From assembly GCF_027943255.1 (NCBI RefSeq), contig NC_072896.1:66730501-66794500 (forward strand): DNA of 64,000 nucleotides. Reading direction: 5' to 3'. Positions 1-12,100 of this stretch are shown here, one piece after another. The stretch comes from Anastrepha obliqua (Eukaryota; Arthropoda; Insecta; Diptera; Tephritidae). Numbering within the stretch: the stretch's first letter is position 1; each line of letters starts with the position of its first letter. Under the pieces are notes generated by a model that was not told the origin of the DNA, did no database searches, and saw only the letters and a program-made list of their open reading frames with translations. Both the position numbers and the translations under genes were made by a program.

Positions 1-1945
1 AAAAAAGTTGGTTATTTTCACAACGATTTCAAAGGCGCATAAAAATCTGCGCGGATTACTTTAAATTGGCTTTTTTTATCGATCCTCGGTATTTTTTGAT
101 GGAATGTAAAGGTGCAGCGTACTCCGTTTGTGGTAAGCAGTGTAGAAACACTCTGAACAAAAAATTCTTACAGACTACTAATACAAACTAAATAAGGTTG
201 TATACAAGATTTCAAAAATTTAATGCAAACATCATTAGACAAACAACAATCAAGCTCATTAAAGCGCGAGCAATTGGCGCGTTTCGGGCATAACTTGTGA
301 CTGCCACAAAAAATCATAATATTTAACAATAATTATATATTTTTATTAAACAGACTTCAAATGTAAAGGGTTTTCCAAAAACAGGTGTTATCTATTGCTA
401 TCGAGAGACGATTCACGATTTTTTATGGCGGAAATTTTATGGTATTGATCAGGACAAGGTTTATTTTCAACAAGACACAAGCAACGAAACCATTGATCTT
501 TTGCGGAAAAAGCTGCCAGCTATCGAGGACATAGGGCAGCCAGTTTGCAATTCGGTTATGGAAAATTTCATGAAAAGTAAGGGTGGTCATGGTGATCATT
601 TGCCTGATGTTATTTTCCATTGGTAACGGCATACCTTCCTCTTTATAATGAAATAAACATTCGATCATTTATATAAAAAATATCATTTTTCTTTGAATAT
701 CAAAATAACACATCTTATTGGAAAACCCTTTATAAATTTTTAATATATATTAGTCATTAAAGTATAAGTATATTAATTTTAATTGTGCGTAAAATGTTCA
801 GGAAGGTTGTGATTGTGACTAAATAACTTGTTAACATATTTGCGGACATATGCGCGGACACATCCGCCTTTATTTCGAATATAGTTGTATTTGTATTTGT
901 AAATCAAGAAGCAAGTACTCAATCAGTGGCCACAACAGCGATACCGAGTCACGCGGAAGGACATTTGTTTACAAGGATGTACAACAACGTGTCGGGTTAT
1001 GTCGAACATATGCCATTTAATTCTGTACTCTCCTCTACTCATATACATATCTACACATAACATACATGTGCTCATACACGTGCGCGCACACTTCTATGAT
1101 ACTTACTCGCTGATTTACTCACACGTAGATTACCTCCAAAAGGAAAGTCTCTGCTTCAAAAAAGTGAGCTCATAGTGATTTTATACAGTAGCAGAGAAAG
1201 TGATTTAATTTTATACTCATTTACTTGGATGAAACATAAAAACACACTTACGAAAGGAGCGCACTTATGTTTACGCAAAGGACTTAAAAGTTAATAATAC
1301 AAGTAAGAGAGCATAAAAATGTGTAGGATAGGGTATGATTATGGGTATACAGCTTTCATTTTGACCCGAAAGGAAATGAAGTTAAGGTCGAAGTAACTTT
1401 AAATTACTATATTAACCAGTTCGCTTGTGCAGTTTATTTGCTGTACATTTTTAATTACTTTCGTCAGTGTAAGGTAAATATTCACGATGGGCAGAAAATG
1501 ACGACTCATTGCAAAGAAAGGTCGACAAAAGCATTGAGCGCGGATGTATTTGTTAACGACTTAATGTGATTTGGAGTGAAATTCCGTTTGGAATGAAATC
1601 CTACTCCTTTTCCAAAGGTTTTACAGATTGCTGATAGATGTGGTTGACTTTGTGCATCCAATATTCAAAGGTTTCAAACATTTAAATGTTTTAAGTAATT
1701 TAGGTAAGTTTTTGGTCGACCGTTTCCATGGTCCTCCACTTGGAGGCAACTTACTTCGTACCTTCCTTGTTTGGGTCTTTATATTTTCACTTTACATTTT
1801 TTTCTTTTGGTTTCTTTGTACTCAAAGAAGACCTTGTCTGGCACTCGAAGTGTAACCAATTAAAAAGGCCATAAATTTAGTTTAGAAAATTACTTTTCTT
1901 TAATTCAAAGTAAAAAATATGAAAATAATACCAAATTAAGAATCA
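1..1945. other. Intergenic, no recognisable gene
   Basis: AT-rich non-coding sequence. I see no convincing reading frame, RNA gene or inverted-repeat element. A short CA-rich stretch with ACACG/CATACA units lies near 1030-1110. Short open frames (for example 1628-1855) have a skewed, Phe-rich composition and no recognisable motif, so they are treated as chance. Confidence 0.6.
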
Positions 1946-1949
1946 ATTT

Positions 1950-2160
1950 ACTTTTGTTCGATATGACCACCTTTTGCCTTGACTATGGCCTTGAGACGGG
2001 CAGATATTTTCAGTTCTTTCGCCATTTGATTGACACTTCATCCGGGATTTCGCTCAAGTCGCTTCTTCACTTTTGCCCGATTTCACGTGACGTTGCACCC
2101 TTTTGATGGCCACCTCCATGACGTTTCGAGGTGCTACCAGTATCATTGTAAGGATTAATG
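1950..2160 (-). pseudogene. Tc1-like transposase, C-terminal fragment
   Basis: On the minus strand this encodes a short piece resembling the C-terminal tail of Tc1-type transposases: a segment reading LSEIPDEV followed, after a frame change, by ELKISARLKAIVKAKGGHIE. The ARLKA-VKAKGGHIE ending is characteristic of insect Tc1 transposases just before the stop. Only the last 60 or so residues of a roughly 340-residue protein remain. The DDE catalytic core is absent, and at least one frameshift separates the two pieces. No terminal inverted repeat is visible. It abuts a SINE copy on its right. The family assignment rests on this tail only. Confidence 0.6.
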
Positions 2161-2204
2161 GTGCGATAAAAAAACTTTATTTATCACACTCTTTTGGGCT
2201 AAGC

Positions 2205-2446
2205 TCTTAGGTGTTTGGCCGAGCTCCTCCTCCTATTTGTGGTGTGCGTTTTAATACGACGCCGAACGGCAAATGGTTTTTTGTGAGGAACTTTTTCATG
2301 GCAGAAATACACTCGAAAGTTTTCCATTGCCTGCCGAGTGGCCACCGCTATTAGAAAAAAAAAAATTTTATATCATTTTGCTGTTTCATGTACGGATATT
2401 AGAACCCACGCACTCTCGAATGATAGTCGCGCACCAACAGCTGTCT
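2205..2446 (-). mobile_element. tRNA-derived SINE, copy 1
   Basis: First of eight copies of a SINE family in the window, sense on the minus strand. It shares the family body: GTGTTTGGCCGAGCTCC, then CGAACGGCAAATGG, TTTTTCATGGCAGAAATAC, CCATTGCCTGCCGAG and CGCTATTAGAAAAA. A tRNA-like head follows at 2400-2440 (TTAGAACCCACGC, complement of a weak B box). An internal segment of about 50 bp present in the other copies (CTTGATGTTGTTCCACAAAT to AAGCCGACT) is deleted here near 2255. Confidence 0.8.
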
Positions 2447-3010
2447 TTATACAGCTGTTTATAAATATGCATGTCCAACAAAACTTATTACGCATATTCC
2501 TGAATTTGCGCGGCCTAACGAAGCCAAACACAACACGCGCAAAAGAAATCCGCGTTGAAAAGTTAATTATATCCCAAAGCGCTTATTCGTTCCTAGTTAA
2601 GAAAAAAGTAAAACAAAAAAATATTTGTAAATAAAATATAATTTTCACAACATTTTTCCATCTCGTACGATTAATAAAAGCCAGAAAAAAACCCTTCATC
2701 AGGATTAAAATTAAAACCAAAAAATGTTCCCTTTGAAAAAATTCAAGCAAACGAAGAAAATCCACTATAAAACCAATTGTAAAGTGAGAAACACTTTTCT
2801 TATTCAATCTATAGCAGTAAGTGCATCACAATTTACATTTGATGTTTCTTCCTCGGGTCAGCGAGCTGGAAGCCCTGCAACTAGATTGTGGCAATGTGGC
2901 ATCGCCGTAACGTAAATGGAGACGGCCGCAACACTAGAGATAATATATATTGTATATGTATACGTTTATATATACGTTTATTAGTTATAATTTTTTTTTC
3001 GAAATTTGAA
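2447..3010. other. Intergenic, no recognisable gene
   Basis: AT-rich. Two overlapping lysine-rich open frames (2338-2634 and 2724-2915) have no recognisable domain and probably arise from A-rich sequence. The decamer TTAGTTATAA at 2981-2990 recurs at 3541-3550, bracketing the mariner fragment to the right. Confidence 0.5.
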
Positions 3011-3014
3011 TTTC

Positions 3015-3360
3015 GGATCATTCCCATGGCTTTTAAACGTTTGGAAATGGTTGATTGATCAACTCCCAAAGTTTTTGCAACCTCTTCTTGCGTTTGAGCC
3101 GGATCTTGATCGAGCAATTCCTCCAATTCGGTATCCATGAACTTTGGCGGCGCACCCTCGCGTTCTTCGTCTTCCAAGCCAAAATCACCACTTTTAAAGC
3201 GTGCAAACCACTTCTGGCACGTTCGCTCAGCTAGAGCATGCTCACCATAAACTTCCACCAAGATACGATGACTTTCGGCTGCTTTTTTCTTCATATTAAA
3301 ATAATGAAGAAGAATTCCCCGCAAAAACACATTATTTGGCACGAAATTCGACATTTTCAA
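3015..3360 (-). pseudogene. mariner transposase, N-terminal DNA-binding domain only
   Basis: Starting at ATG 3358-3360, the minus strand encodes about 113 residues typical of a mariner transposase N-terminus: an initial SNFVPN, the first helix-turn-helix with KKKAAESHRILVEVYGEHAL, a CQKWFARFKSGDF motif, the GAPPKF linker, and a second helix-turn-helix (EEVAKTLGVDQSTISKRLK). Homology stops at AMGMIRN, and the remaining C-terminal frame is low-complexity sequence. The whole DD34D catalytic domain is missing, so it is a deletion product. The upstream side (3361-3540), with ATGGATAAGTTCGTGCGG near 3505-3530 on the minus strand, is probably element 5' flank and one terminal repeat. The subfamily resembles the mauritiana/cecropia-like group, but that is a guess. 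Confidence 0.85.
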
Positions 3361-3540
3361 GTGTGGTAAAAATATTGTTGTTTACGCTTCAAATAAAAAA
3401 CTTATACTGACGTTTGTGCCTTACGACAGTAGCTCTCCAATGAATGTTTGGAAATGTGGATCGATGGAATAATAATCAAGTTACGCCATCTGTTGTAAAA
3501 CCGCACGAACTTATCCATAGACCTATTATATACTAATATA

Positions 3541-3845
3541 TTAGTTATAAATATATACTTTTAAATAAACTTTGTTTAAATAATGAAAAACCTTTAATTC
3601 TAATATTGTGAATATATATAGAAACCTCCTGACACTCGCGATACCGCAGCATCGATTGTTTCTGCCACAACAAACGTTTTTGGATGACCTTCACGAAATT
3701 CATCCTGCACGGATCGACGGCCACATCGGAATCGGTTGCAGTACCCTTTTACAGTGGCTTAGTATGAAAGCACTTCTGTCTCGATATTTCACGTCGAAAA
3801 TCGTAATAAATCACCACTCGAAAATTGTATCGAGCTAATTCCAGC
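3541..3845. other. Intergenic, no recognisable gene
   Basis: Non-coding. A 76-residue open frame at 3608-3838 lacks recognisable motifs. It may be the decayed 5' side of the adjoining LINE fragment, but I cannot show that. Confidence 0.4.
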
Positions 3846-4335
3846 TTCTCAATAGGAAAGAGGAGTTCAGGATGCACAGACTACATGACTCGGTACTTTA
3901 TTGAGAGAGAAGGTTTCGTACTACATTTGAAGAGGAGGGATGTCACAAAGGCATGAAGCCTGACCATAGAACATTTCCCCTCTACACAGATGGCTCTAAA
4001 ACTGTAGACGGAGTCATAATATGTTGGCCGAACATGCTCACAAAATAGCTAGCAATCCCTATTTTGTGAGGACAAATGCAAAGAATACAGAGAGGGTGTT
4101 GAGGAAGCCTTCTGTGAGTACCTAGAATACCTTCTTGCGTTTTTCCGGCATTATCAAAAACGCATTTAAAATGTTTGAGGATTTCCCAGCTCTGCTTAGA
4201 TTTTTTAAAAGCGCTGACATCCTACATGATGTCTACTTTCAGTATTCATAGAGGTCAGTCTCCATCTGGTATCGCTAGGGACCAAAAGGTCTATGCATGG
4301 CTTAATGCCAACGAGGCTTACCCAACCTAACCTAA
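3846..4335 (+). pseudogene. Non-LTR retrotransposon (LINE) scrap with RNase H motif
   Basis: Near 3965-4015 the plus strand reads PDHRTFPLYTDGSK followed by a VDG segment. That matches the start of the RNase H domain found near the C-terminus of ORF2 in I/R1-type LINEs (the TDGSK motif contains the first catalytic Asp). The sequence downstream is frameshifted. The fragment ends with ACCCAACCTAACCTAA at about 4319-4335, a plausible LINE 3' tail. It retains no endonuclease or reverse transcriptase. Orientation is clear from the TDGSK frame; the exact clade is not. Confidence 0.5.
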
Positions 4336-4870
4336 TTCCAGCTTTTGGGTGAGATGAATTTTTCTTCTCACTAAAAAACAACAAATAAAGCCATGTGTGA
4401 AAAGGGAATATTAGTATATTAAGTATTTTTCTCTGCTTTTATCACACCTCTAATTGCAGCACAATAAGCACACCCTTACTGAAGCTTCGAAGCTAGTATA
4501 AAATTTCATAGGTGAGGTCGCAGCGAACTAAATCTTACTTTTTGTCCATTTTGTTTTCCAAAACAGTAAAAAAATTTACAAATAATATAAAAATAAATTA
4601 TAAAATAGTGCAATACGTATATGAAGTATGAGAAACTGTGCTGATGCGCAGTCACTTCGCACCGAGATTGCTTAAAAGATCTGATCTGATGATTCAGATA
4701 TCAGTGAATACCCAGTATTCAAAAGTGATGTGCCTCACTTCATAAAGCCAAGATTCCACACTGTTGCAATTCAAAAAGTGGTCAAAAAATCCTCCAGGTA
4801 ACGCTCTAAGTGAATTGATTTCAATTCTGTTTTTGTTGTTAGGTTTAAGATCTGTGATTAACATTAATAC
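4336..4870. other. Intergenic, no recognisable gene
   Basis: AT-rich. I see no coding or structural signal apart from short chance frames. The left limit of the mariner relic to the right cannot be fixed. Confidence 0.4.
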
Positions 4871-4884
4871 CAAAATTTTGTCGA

Positions 4885-5430
4885 ATGGTGCGAAATCTTT
4901 AAAGATCTTAGAATCTATAGAAAAACTAGCCGTTCCCGAGTGGTATGAACGCTTCCGACGAGATCGTGAGTAAATCGAGAATGACGAATGTAGTGGCAGA
5001 CCCTTGACATCGAAAACTGATGAAAACACCAATCGAGTAAAAGAAAAGTTGATCAGTAGCACTAATTAATCGTCAAAGAGCTTGCAAAGCACTTGAACAT
5101 TGCTTATGCGTCTCGAAGTTAATGATTTGGTTTTCCGCGGAGTTGCTGCAAAGTTGTGCCCAAAAGATTTGATCCAGAGGCATGATTTCCAAGACTGAAT
5201 CCGATCCAACATTCATCAGATGCATTATTACTGGAGACGAGGCATGGGTTTACGACTACAACACGCAATCCAGGGACGAGGGAGTGGAAAGCTCCGAATG
5301 AACTAAGACCAAAAAAACCATGTCATTTTCAGTGGAAAAAAATGCCCACAGTTTTTATGGATTGCAACGGTATTGTACACCATGCATTTTTTCTACAAGA
5401 GCAGACATTATGAGACGTTTTCGTCAAGCT
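4885..5430 (+). pseudogene. mariner transposase relic
   Basis: A decayed mariner transposase on the plus strand. Recognisable pieces, in order: EWYERFRRDRE (about 4940-4972), then after a stop IENDECSGRPLTSKTDENTNRVKEK (4974-5050), RGVAAKLCPKDL (about 5137-5175), TGDEAWVYDYNTQS containing the first catalytic Asp (about 5230-5272), and the region before the second Asp (5320-5450). Stops and frameshifts interrupt it several times, and the second and third catalytic Asp are lost. It resembles the better-preserved mariner at 53.2-54.5 kb (same WY-F--GRE, GRPSTS and TGDE-W-Y-YD signatures) and is probably an older relative. No terminal repeats found. Confidence 0.75.
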
Positions 5431-7040
5431 TTTCACCAAAAAAATGATTTTTGCACTGTGCCATCATTATCTGTAAGTTTTTCACCCAGAACGAAACGAA
5501 TACCATCCAGCAGCCATCGAATTTCACTGCTACGACGAGCGTCCATGACATCTTTTCTGTTTGATCGACTCAAAACTGGCATAAGTGCGTTGCAATTGAT
5601 GGGAGTACCTTGAAGGCGATAATATCACTTTTGAGCTATAAACTGAAATATTTGGTAAAAATAAATCATTCACAAGTTGATCTGCGGTTACTTTTTGTGC
5701 AGGTGTTTGGTACATAAGAACCAACAAATTGAGAAGGAGTTTTGCTAGAAGACCTGTATTCAGTTATACAAGTAAATATTGTTTGAAGAAAATTGTTTAC
5801 TTCAGTTTCGTTTCCTTGAAATATTTTTCCAAAATATGTTGAAAATAGAAATACCAAACAACTTTCAAAAACTATCTAAATAAGAAATACAGACATAAAC
5901 AAAACAATAGAAAAAAGTTAATAAAAATTATCATTGCCCCAATTTGGTCGAACACCGCGAATTGGTATTGCTGAGGCCAGTTGGACTTTCCTCTTTTCAA
6001 AATATGAAAATTACAATTTTTTCAGAACTGATGCATACATTTTTATTTGTTAGCTCAAGACTTCCCTGCAGGGTAATAGGGAGTTTTACCAGGTACCCAG
6101 TTCATGTTCGCATACATATACACAAATACGTATATACACATACATATACACACATTTATTGCACAAGAATACATATGCTGACAAGTATCTCTACCAGCTC
6201 TCGGTATCTGCCACTGTGCTGAAGAGTGGAAAATTAATTTTTATGATTTTGAGTGTACTTATAAGTGCAATTAATGAAACGTTGATGAAAAGTGTGCAGT
6301 CGGATGCCAGAAAGTGCGAAGAAAGAAGCATAGAATTAAGCAGAAGGAGGTAGACGGAAAAGTGTGGAGCTAATGTATGATGCCAACGTAAATACACACA
6401 TACTAATACACATGCTCACACCTACATAAATAAGTGTAAATGCATGTTGGAAACTTTATTAAATTAAAAAAGTATGCTGATAAGCACATAAGTACAAAGG
6501 AAAGTGATTTTTAATGCACTTCAAAATGAAATGGTTGAATGCTAAAATTTGATAGCAAATCTGATTAACAAATTCATAGGAAGGAAGGAAAAAGCAAAGT
6601 AAATTGTGAAAATGTAGAAAGTGGGAAAAGTAAATTTTACACAGAAAAGTACGAATATTAATTTACTCCTTATGTGATAATATTATGGGTATGTATGAGT
6701 GGCAGGAAAGAGCAGCTTTTTATTTTCACCTTTAAAATTGCGCAGATAAGAGTTCGATTACATATTTTCTTGGTTTGTCATTACCTTACTTACCATAACG
6801 GAAAGTAAAAAGTTCAGACTACACCAAAAGGTGATATTATGTTTTACATAGAAGTATGCACTTCAACAATTGGACTAGAAGATATGGCGAAATGCGGCTG
6901 CAAGAAGAAGTAGAATAGTTTTATATTAATAGACAAATGGATGGTTTCATATGTAGAAGTCCGCAGAATGATTCCATTTGTAGAAGTCCACGCAAGTGAC
7001 GAAAGTTACTGATCGCCATTCACTTCGGAGTGGCCAGGAC
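5431..7040. other. Intergenic, no recognisable gene
   Basis: Non-coding. A CATACA/TATACA-rich microsatellite lies around 6108-6178. Short open frames here show no domain motifs. The right edge merges into the 5' part of the RTE fragment. Confidence 0.5.
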
Positions 7041-7044
7041 GATT

Positions 7045-8112
7045 CAGCTCACAACTTCCGGGATTTTCCCACGTATCCTCTGGGTTGCGTCCGAACACCC
7101 GTTCGGGAGTGAGCTAAAGTGAGAAGGCGAAGCATTCCGGGATGAAAATATGTAAAAAGCCTCGGATGAGTACTTCCTATACTGATGACGACCCCTGCAA
7201 ACGAACTAAGGCTACGCGTGAAGGCATGGACCTAGAATGTCCGGTCCCCTAATGGGGCACCACATGCCTCTGCCCGGCTGGTTGATGTCCTTGTGAGAAT
7301 AAAGGCTGACAGCACGGCCATTCAAGAGATGCGATGGACAGGACAAAGTAAGAAAAACTTAGGACCTTGTGATGTTTAGTACAGCTGCCATGTATAGGAA
7401 CGCAAATTTGTTGTCGTATTTATTGTGGGAGAGATACTTCGTCGCCAAGTACTGTCGTTCACTCCGGTGGACGAGCGCCTCACCATAGTTCGCATCAAAG
7501 CACGATTTTTTCACATCTCGCTCATTTACGCCCACGTCCCAATGGAAGAGAAGGTCGATGCGATCAAAGATTCCTTCGATGAGCGCTTGGAACGTTCCTA
7601 TGAGCGCTGCCCCCGCCACGACATAAAAATCGTGCTTGGCGACTTCAACGCCAGGGTGAGGAACGAGGGAATTTTCGGTCCCATAGTCGGAAAATTCAGC
7701 CTGCACAACGAAACATTCGGTAAAGGACAGAGGATGATCGACTTCGCCGGGGCCCGAAACATGGGTCTGCAGCACCACATTCCATCATAAAAAGATGCAT
7801 CAAGCTACCTGACTGTCTCTTGATCGAAAAACACGAAACCAAATCGATCATATTGTGATAGATGGAAGACACGCTTCCAGTTTATTAGATGTACGTACAA
7901 TCCAAGGATCCAACATCGACACGGATCATTACCTTGTTGCAGCCAAACTGCGTATACGCATCTGTGCAGCAAAAACCGTACATCTACCTATGCAAAGAAT
8001 GTTCGACATCGAAAATTGCAACCACAACAGACAGCCAAACGATTCGCCACTGGACTCTCACACAGAGTACTACCCAACAATCCGGCATGCACGAGCAATG
8101 CAGCCTAACTAA
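7045..8112 (+). pseudogene. RTE-clade LINE, endonuclease domain
   Basis: Decayed apurinic/apyrimidinic-type endonuclease domain from the ORF of an RTE-clade non-LTR retrotransposon, which nicks target DNA to prime reverse transcription. In order: IQEMRWT at 7321-7341 (catalytic Glu), the LTIVRIKARFFHISLIYAHVP block at 7480-7545, VLGDFNARV at 7630-7660 (Asp and Asn), NQIDHIVIDGRH at about 7836-7872, and TDHYLVAAKL at about 7920-7950 (the Asp-His pair). All four signatures survive, but frameshifts and stops break the frame, for example near 7240-7260 and 7788. The fragment ends in TTGCAACCACAACAGACAGCC, the stretch at which the RTE fragment at 37.7 kb begins, so the two pieces come from one family. 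Reverse transcriptase is absent here. Confidence 0.85.
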
Positions 8113-8146
8113 CTAACTATTACACACATACTCAATGGAGCGTTAG

Positions 8147-8333
8147 CAGATATTTTTATGAGGAGCTTTTCATGGCAGAAATACACTCCGAGGCTTGGCA
8201 ATGCCTGCGGAAAGACGACCGTTATAAGAAAAATTTTTTTCTATTTTTTGGTGTTTTTATGTCCAAGGTCTTGAACCAGTGCACTGTCGAATGATTGTTA
8301 CCCACCTACTCATTCGACTACAGCGCCGCCAAT
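8147..8333 (-). mobile_element. tRNA-derived SINE, copy 2 (3' truncated)
   Basis: Sense on the minus strand. It carries the family body from AGATATTTTTATGAGGAGC through the AATGCCTGCGGAAAG block. The tRNA-like head is intact at 8270-8333: read in sense, GGCGCTGTAGTCGAATGAGT covers the A-box region and GGTTCAAGACC the B box. The 3' part of the SINE (the GTGTTTGGCCGAGCTC end) is missing, so the copy is truncated at its 3' side. Confidence 0.8.
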
Positions 8334-8743
8334 GTTTTTACATTACAATATATACTTATACGCATGTAGAAATTAGTATTTTTTTGTTGTTTATAAATAA
8401 ATATACAAACAAAAGTACATGTTACGAGCTGATATTAGTGTGATTGAGACCTGGTTTGCTTTTCTATTAATAAAAATACTGAAGTTGTACAAAATCATTG
8501 TTTGCTTATTACTTGGGCCTTTCTATTGGGCTTCGGCCTTATAATCGAAAAATCATTACTTTGGATTCAACTCAAACAGCTCAACCACCTTTAATCAATA
8601 TCAGCTGGGTGGCTGTCAGAGATTTATGATATTGAACTTAGCATTTTTTACCGAGGGACCAGTTGCATAGATGGGGATATCATTTATGAAGTAAGTGGCT
8701 TTCTGTTAACTTGTGTCTCGACACAAAAAAATCTGCATCTGCC
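8334..8743. other. Intergenic, no recognisable gene
   Basis: AT-rich, with no recognisable coding or repeat signal. A TTAA-containing stretch (TGTTAACTTGTG) at 8704-8715 precedes the piggyBac-like element but does not form an obvious target duplication with its right side. Confidence 0.4.
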
Positions 8744-8905
8744 ACCCGGGTACCCGGGTACCCCGACGATAACTTTTTGGGTATAAGTCCTCTATATCCC
8801 GAAATACATTCGATAAATATTTATTTATTTATGTTGTAAGAACATATTTCTAACTGAATACGCCAATAATATTATATACAGCAACTTTCGTACTCCGATA
8901 TCAGG

Positions 8906-8911
8906 TATAAA
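8906..8911 (+). promoter_or_regulatory. Putative TATA box of the piggyBac-like transposase
   Basis: TATAAA in the context CAGGTATAAAACGAAGG, about 290 bp upstream of the transposase ATG and inside the left end of the element. A possible 5' UTR splice donor (AAAGGTAAGA) follows near 8970. Position and context suit an element promoter; no transcript evidence is available. Confidence 0.4.
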
Positions 8912-9194
8912 ACGAAGGCAGCTGCACCCTAAATTTCTCGTTTTTGTGAAGACCAGGCGGATTGAACTTGAAAGGTAAGAGAAAAGGTCAGTTTTCATCG
9001 TCGAAGCAAGACGTAGCGGTGCGCACTCATTACTAAGATAGTTTGGATACTTTAGCGTACGTGATCACGCGTGTGTTAATATTTTATGTGATTGTGCAAC
9101 TTTATATTGTGTGAACGCATTTTCTGAAATTTGAGTGTACTTTTTGAAGTTTTTTATCTAAAATAACAAAAAAAATTGCAATAAGTGCAAAACC

Positions 9195-12100
9195 ATGGAG
9201 AAGTTATCGGGATTGGATTTATTGAGGTAATGTAAAGAATATATATTATGTAAATAGGATATCAAAAATATTTATAATGCATTTATTTTTTACTTAGCTT
9301 GAGTGAAGCTGAAAAAGATGCGCATTTGAAACTGTTACTAGGCGAGGACGATGACGACAGTTTTGATCCTTCGGACAGTAAAGAGTTTCCAAGTGGTTTC
9401 CAAGCGGCAATAGAACGCATAATTCTCGCGATACTGAAGCGTCAGATAACGAAGAATTTGAAAGTGAAGAAAGTGCAAATGTCGACGAGGAACAACAGCA
9501 ACAAGAAAAAGAAGAAGATGACGACGAAAGAGAAGGTGACGCTGAGGAGGGGAGCGAAGATGAAGCAGCCGCACCCACAGGTAATTTTGTTTTTCTATTA
9601 TTGTGTATACCGAAATAGTCCTCATAGTACTATAAGACTAGAGCACAACGTGTCTCTTCGTTTCCCTCTCTCTCTCTCTCTCTCTCTCATCAGGCGGTCA
9701 ATCGGTATGCACAGGCAAATTTACCAATGATCACACAGCTACTACGCGTATACTGCACTGCAGCCAAACCCCGCCAGTGTGCATACACAGATCCTAACTG
9801 ACGAGAGAGACAGTGTTTTTGTCAATACAAAACAGCAGAGACACGCTCTATGCCTACAATACATAAATACTATACTTACCCATGATGGAAAGAATACTGA
9901 GATGGCGCCTATCATGGTCCCGTTACTTTGCTCTCAGCGAATTTGACAACGAGTTACGGGATTTTAACTCCAGTATGGCCAGATTACCATTTTCGTAACT
10001 TGATTTAGCATTTTTTTTTGTTATTTATATTAGTCTCGGAGTTTTAGTTCTTTCTTCGTGAAATTTTTCTAGCCTGTTCTAATTAAAATGTAATGTTTAT
10101 AATTTTGTTAAATATACATTTTTTAATAATTATTTAAATAATTCACTCAGTTTTATTTAGCTTTACTTTTTTTTAATATCTGGTAGCATTGCCCGCGATT
10201 GCAGGCTACTACAGTGTTGCCTAGCTTTCGATATAAAAACGCACTAAATTCCCAAATAAAACACCAAATTTTTATTGAAACACTTAAAGAACTTTATGCG
10301 TGACTAATTGTCTTTAAAATATGCGTTTGTGTTTTAATAAATGTGTTATGCTTATGTACAATTTAATTTATGAGTTTTTTTTTGTTAAGCGAGACTGGTT
10401 TGTTAAGGGAACGACTTATTTGCCATATTTGAGGTTATGTATATAAAGCACTCTTTTTTTAAAAACGTCGGCCTGGTTTCTTTAGTATTTTATGGTATTT
10501 TGTGGCTTATTTTTACAATGAATACACCTCTTAATGCCCTATGTCCCACTAAGGATTGATGGCAGGGAGGAACGATTACACCTCTAAGGTTTTAATCCGC
10601 ATTCAGTAAATTCAAACGTCTTCTAAAATGTGTAAAAAGGTTTTCAATCTCAAGAAGAGTTGAGATAAGAAGATTTAATATTCTTGCATAACCTTAAATG
10701 GAGCCAAAAATTAAATTTCAAATTATCAGATTTTATAAGAGCCAACAAATTTTCATTAGCACTAAAATCTTCTCATAGTGACCTTTTTTAACATTCTTTT
10801 GTTTAATAATATAGTTTTTTTTTTAACTTACAGTTTCTGTAACTTTGAATTAAAATAAAAGAAATAAACATGAAACTTAAAAATTTTCGCATTTTGGATA
10901 TAAAAAAGCATTAAATTTACTGCGAAGAGCAAATGGTTGGCAACACTGCACAACTCGGCAAACGTGACGTCACGCAATCTTGATGGGCGCAATCTTGTTT
11001 CTATCATTCTTGATACTTACCCGACCATTGTTTAGATAGTCTCTCCTTTACAGTGTGTGTTTCAAGAAGTATAGTAAATATATAGGCGGAAATATGTATG
11101 CGAAGACTTATTTAAATGAATTTTTTATGTGTTTCAGACAGCACCAGTACAACATTTGTGGCTAAAGACAAAACGGTTTGGAATAAAACTCCGCAACTAA
11201 ATCGTCAAACTTCTGCGAGAAATATCGTCAGACAAAGGGCTGGGCCACATAGGAGTACAGGAATGTAAACAATTGCCGATACATTTAAAAAAAATTATGT
11301 GAATCGAAATCGTTGATATTATCATGCGTTGCACGAATAAAAAATCTCCAGCTATGTATGAAGATTATAATAACAAAAATCCTCAAAAGGAGCCGCGCAT
11401 ATGGAAGAAAGTTACGCTAACAGAAATGTATTCTTATTTTGGAATTTTAATATGTGCGGGTGCAAATAACTCGAACACAGACTACGTTGATGAAATGTGG
11501 AAGAAAAGCTCATTCCCTTTATACCGTTCAACGATGGGACGAAGAAGATTTCAATCACTTTTACGGTTTATAGGTTTTGATGATCATATTACACGCCGTA
11601 TACGAGTAGCCACAGACAAAGCTGCACCAATCACTGATGTATGGAACATGGTGAATGCAAACCTAGCAACGATGTATAGACCAACGGAACACTTGACTAT
11701 TGATGAACAGCTTTTTCCTTATCGAGGAAGAACAAAGTTTACCCAATACATGCCATCAAAGCCTGCTAAGTACGGTCTCAAAGTATTTTGGGCTTGCGAT
11801 GCAAGTAATGCTTATCCGCTGCAAGGGATTCTCTATACAAGCAAGCAAGGTAATATTCGAGAGATGAATCAAGGGGAGCGAGTTGTGAAAGAACTTCTCG
11901 TCGCTTACAAAGGTTCTGGCAGAAACATTAGCATGGGCAGATTTTTTACAACGTTACCTCTGGGTAAAGTCTTATTTCTAGGGACCTTACTATCATTGGT
12001 AGGCACTTCAGAAATGATTTTGGTTTACAACAAAACCAAAGCCGGCGTTGATACTATGGATCAAATGTGCATGAGGTACTCTACGCAACGGCGAACTTGC

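Noticed and set aside
1628..1855. 75-residue frame with a hydrophobic tail
   Set aside because: No start context, no motif, and rich in Phe from T-rich sequence.
4318..4336. ACCCAACCTAACCTAA as a telomeric TTAGG relic
   Set aside because: Only two units, at the 3' end of a LINE scrap, and flies lack TTAGG telomeres; a LINE tail is the better explanation.
8704..8715. TTAA at 8706 as the left target duplication of the piggyBac-like element
   Set aside because: The sequence after it does not match the right end, and the palindromic CCCGGG motif lies about 40 bp further in; the left boundary remains open.
9294..9625. Ser-rich minus-strand open frames
   Set aside because: They are antisense to the acidic Glu/Asp-rich exon of the piggyBac-like gene; GAA/GAC codons read in reverse give Ser/Phe/Val-rich frames.
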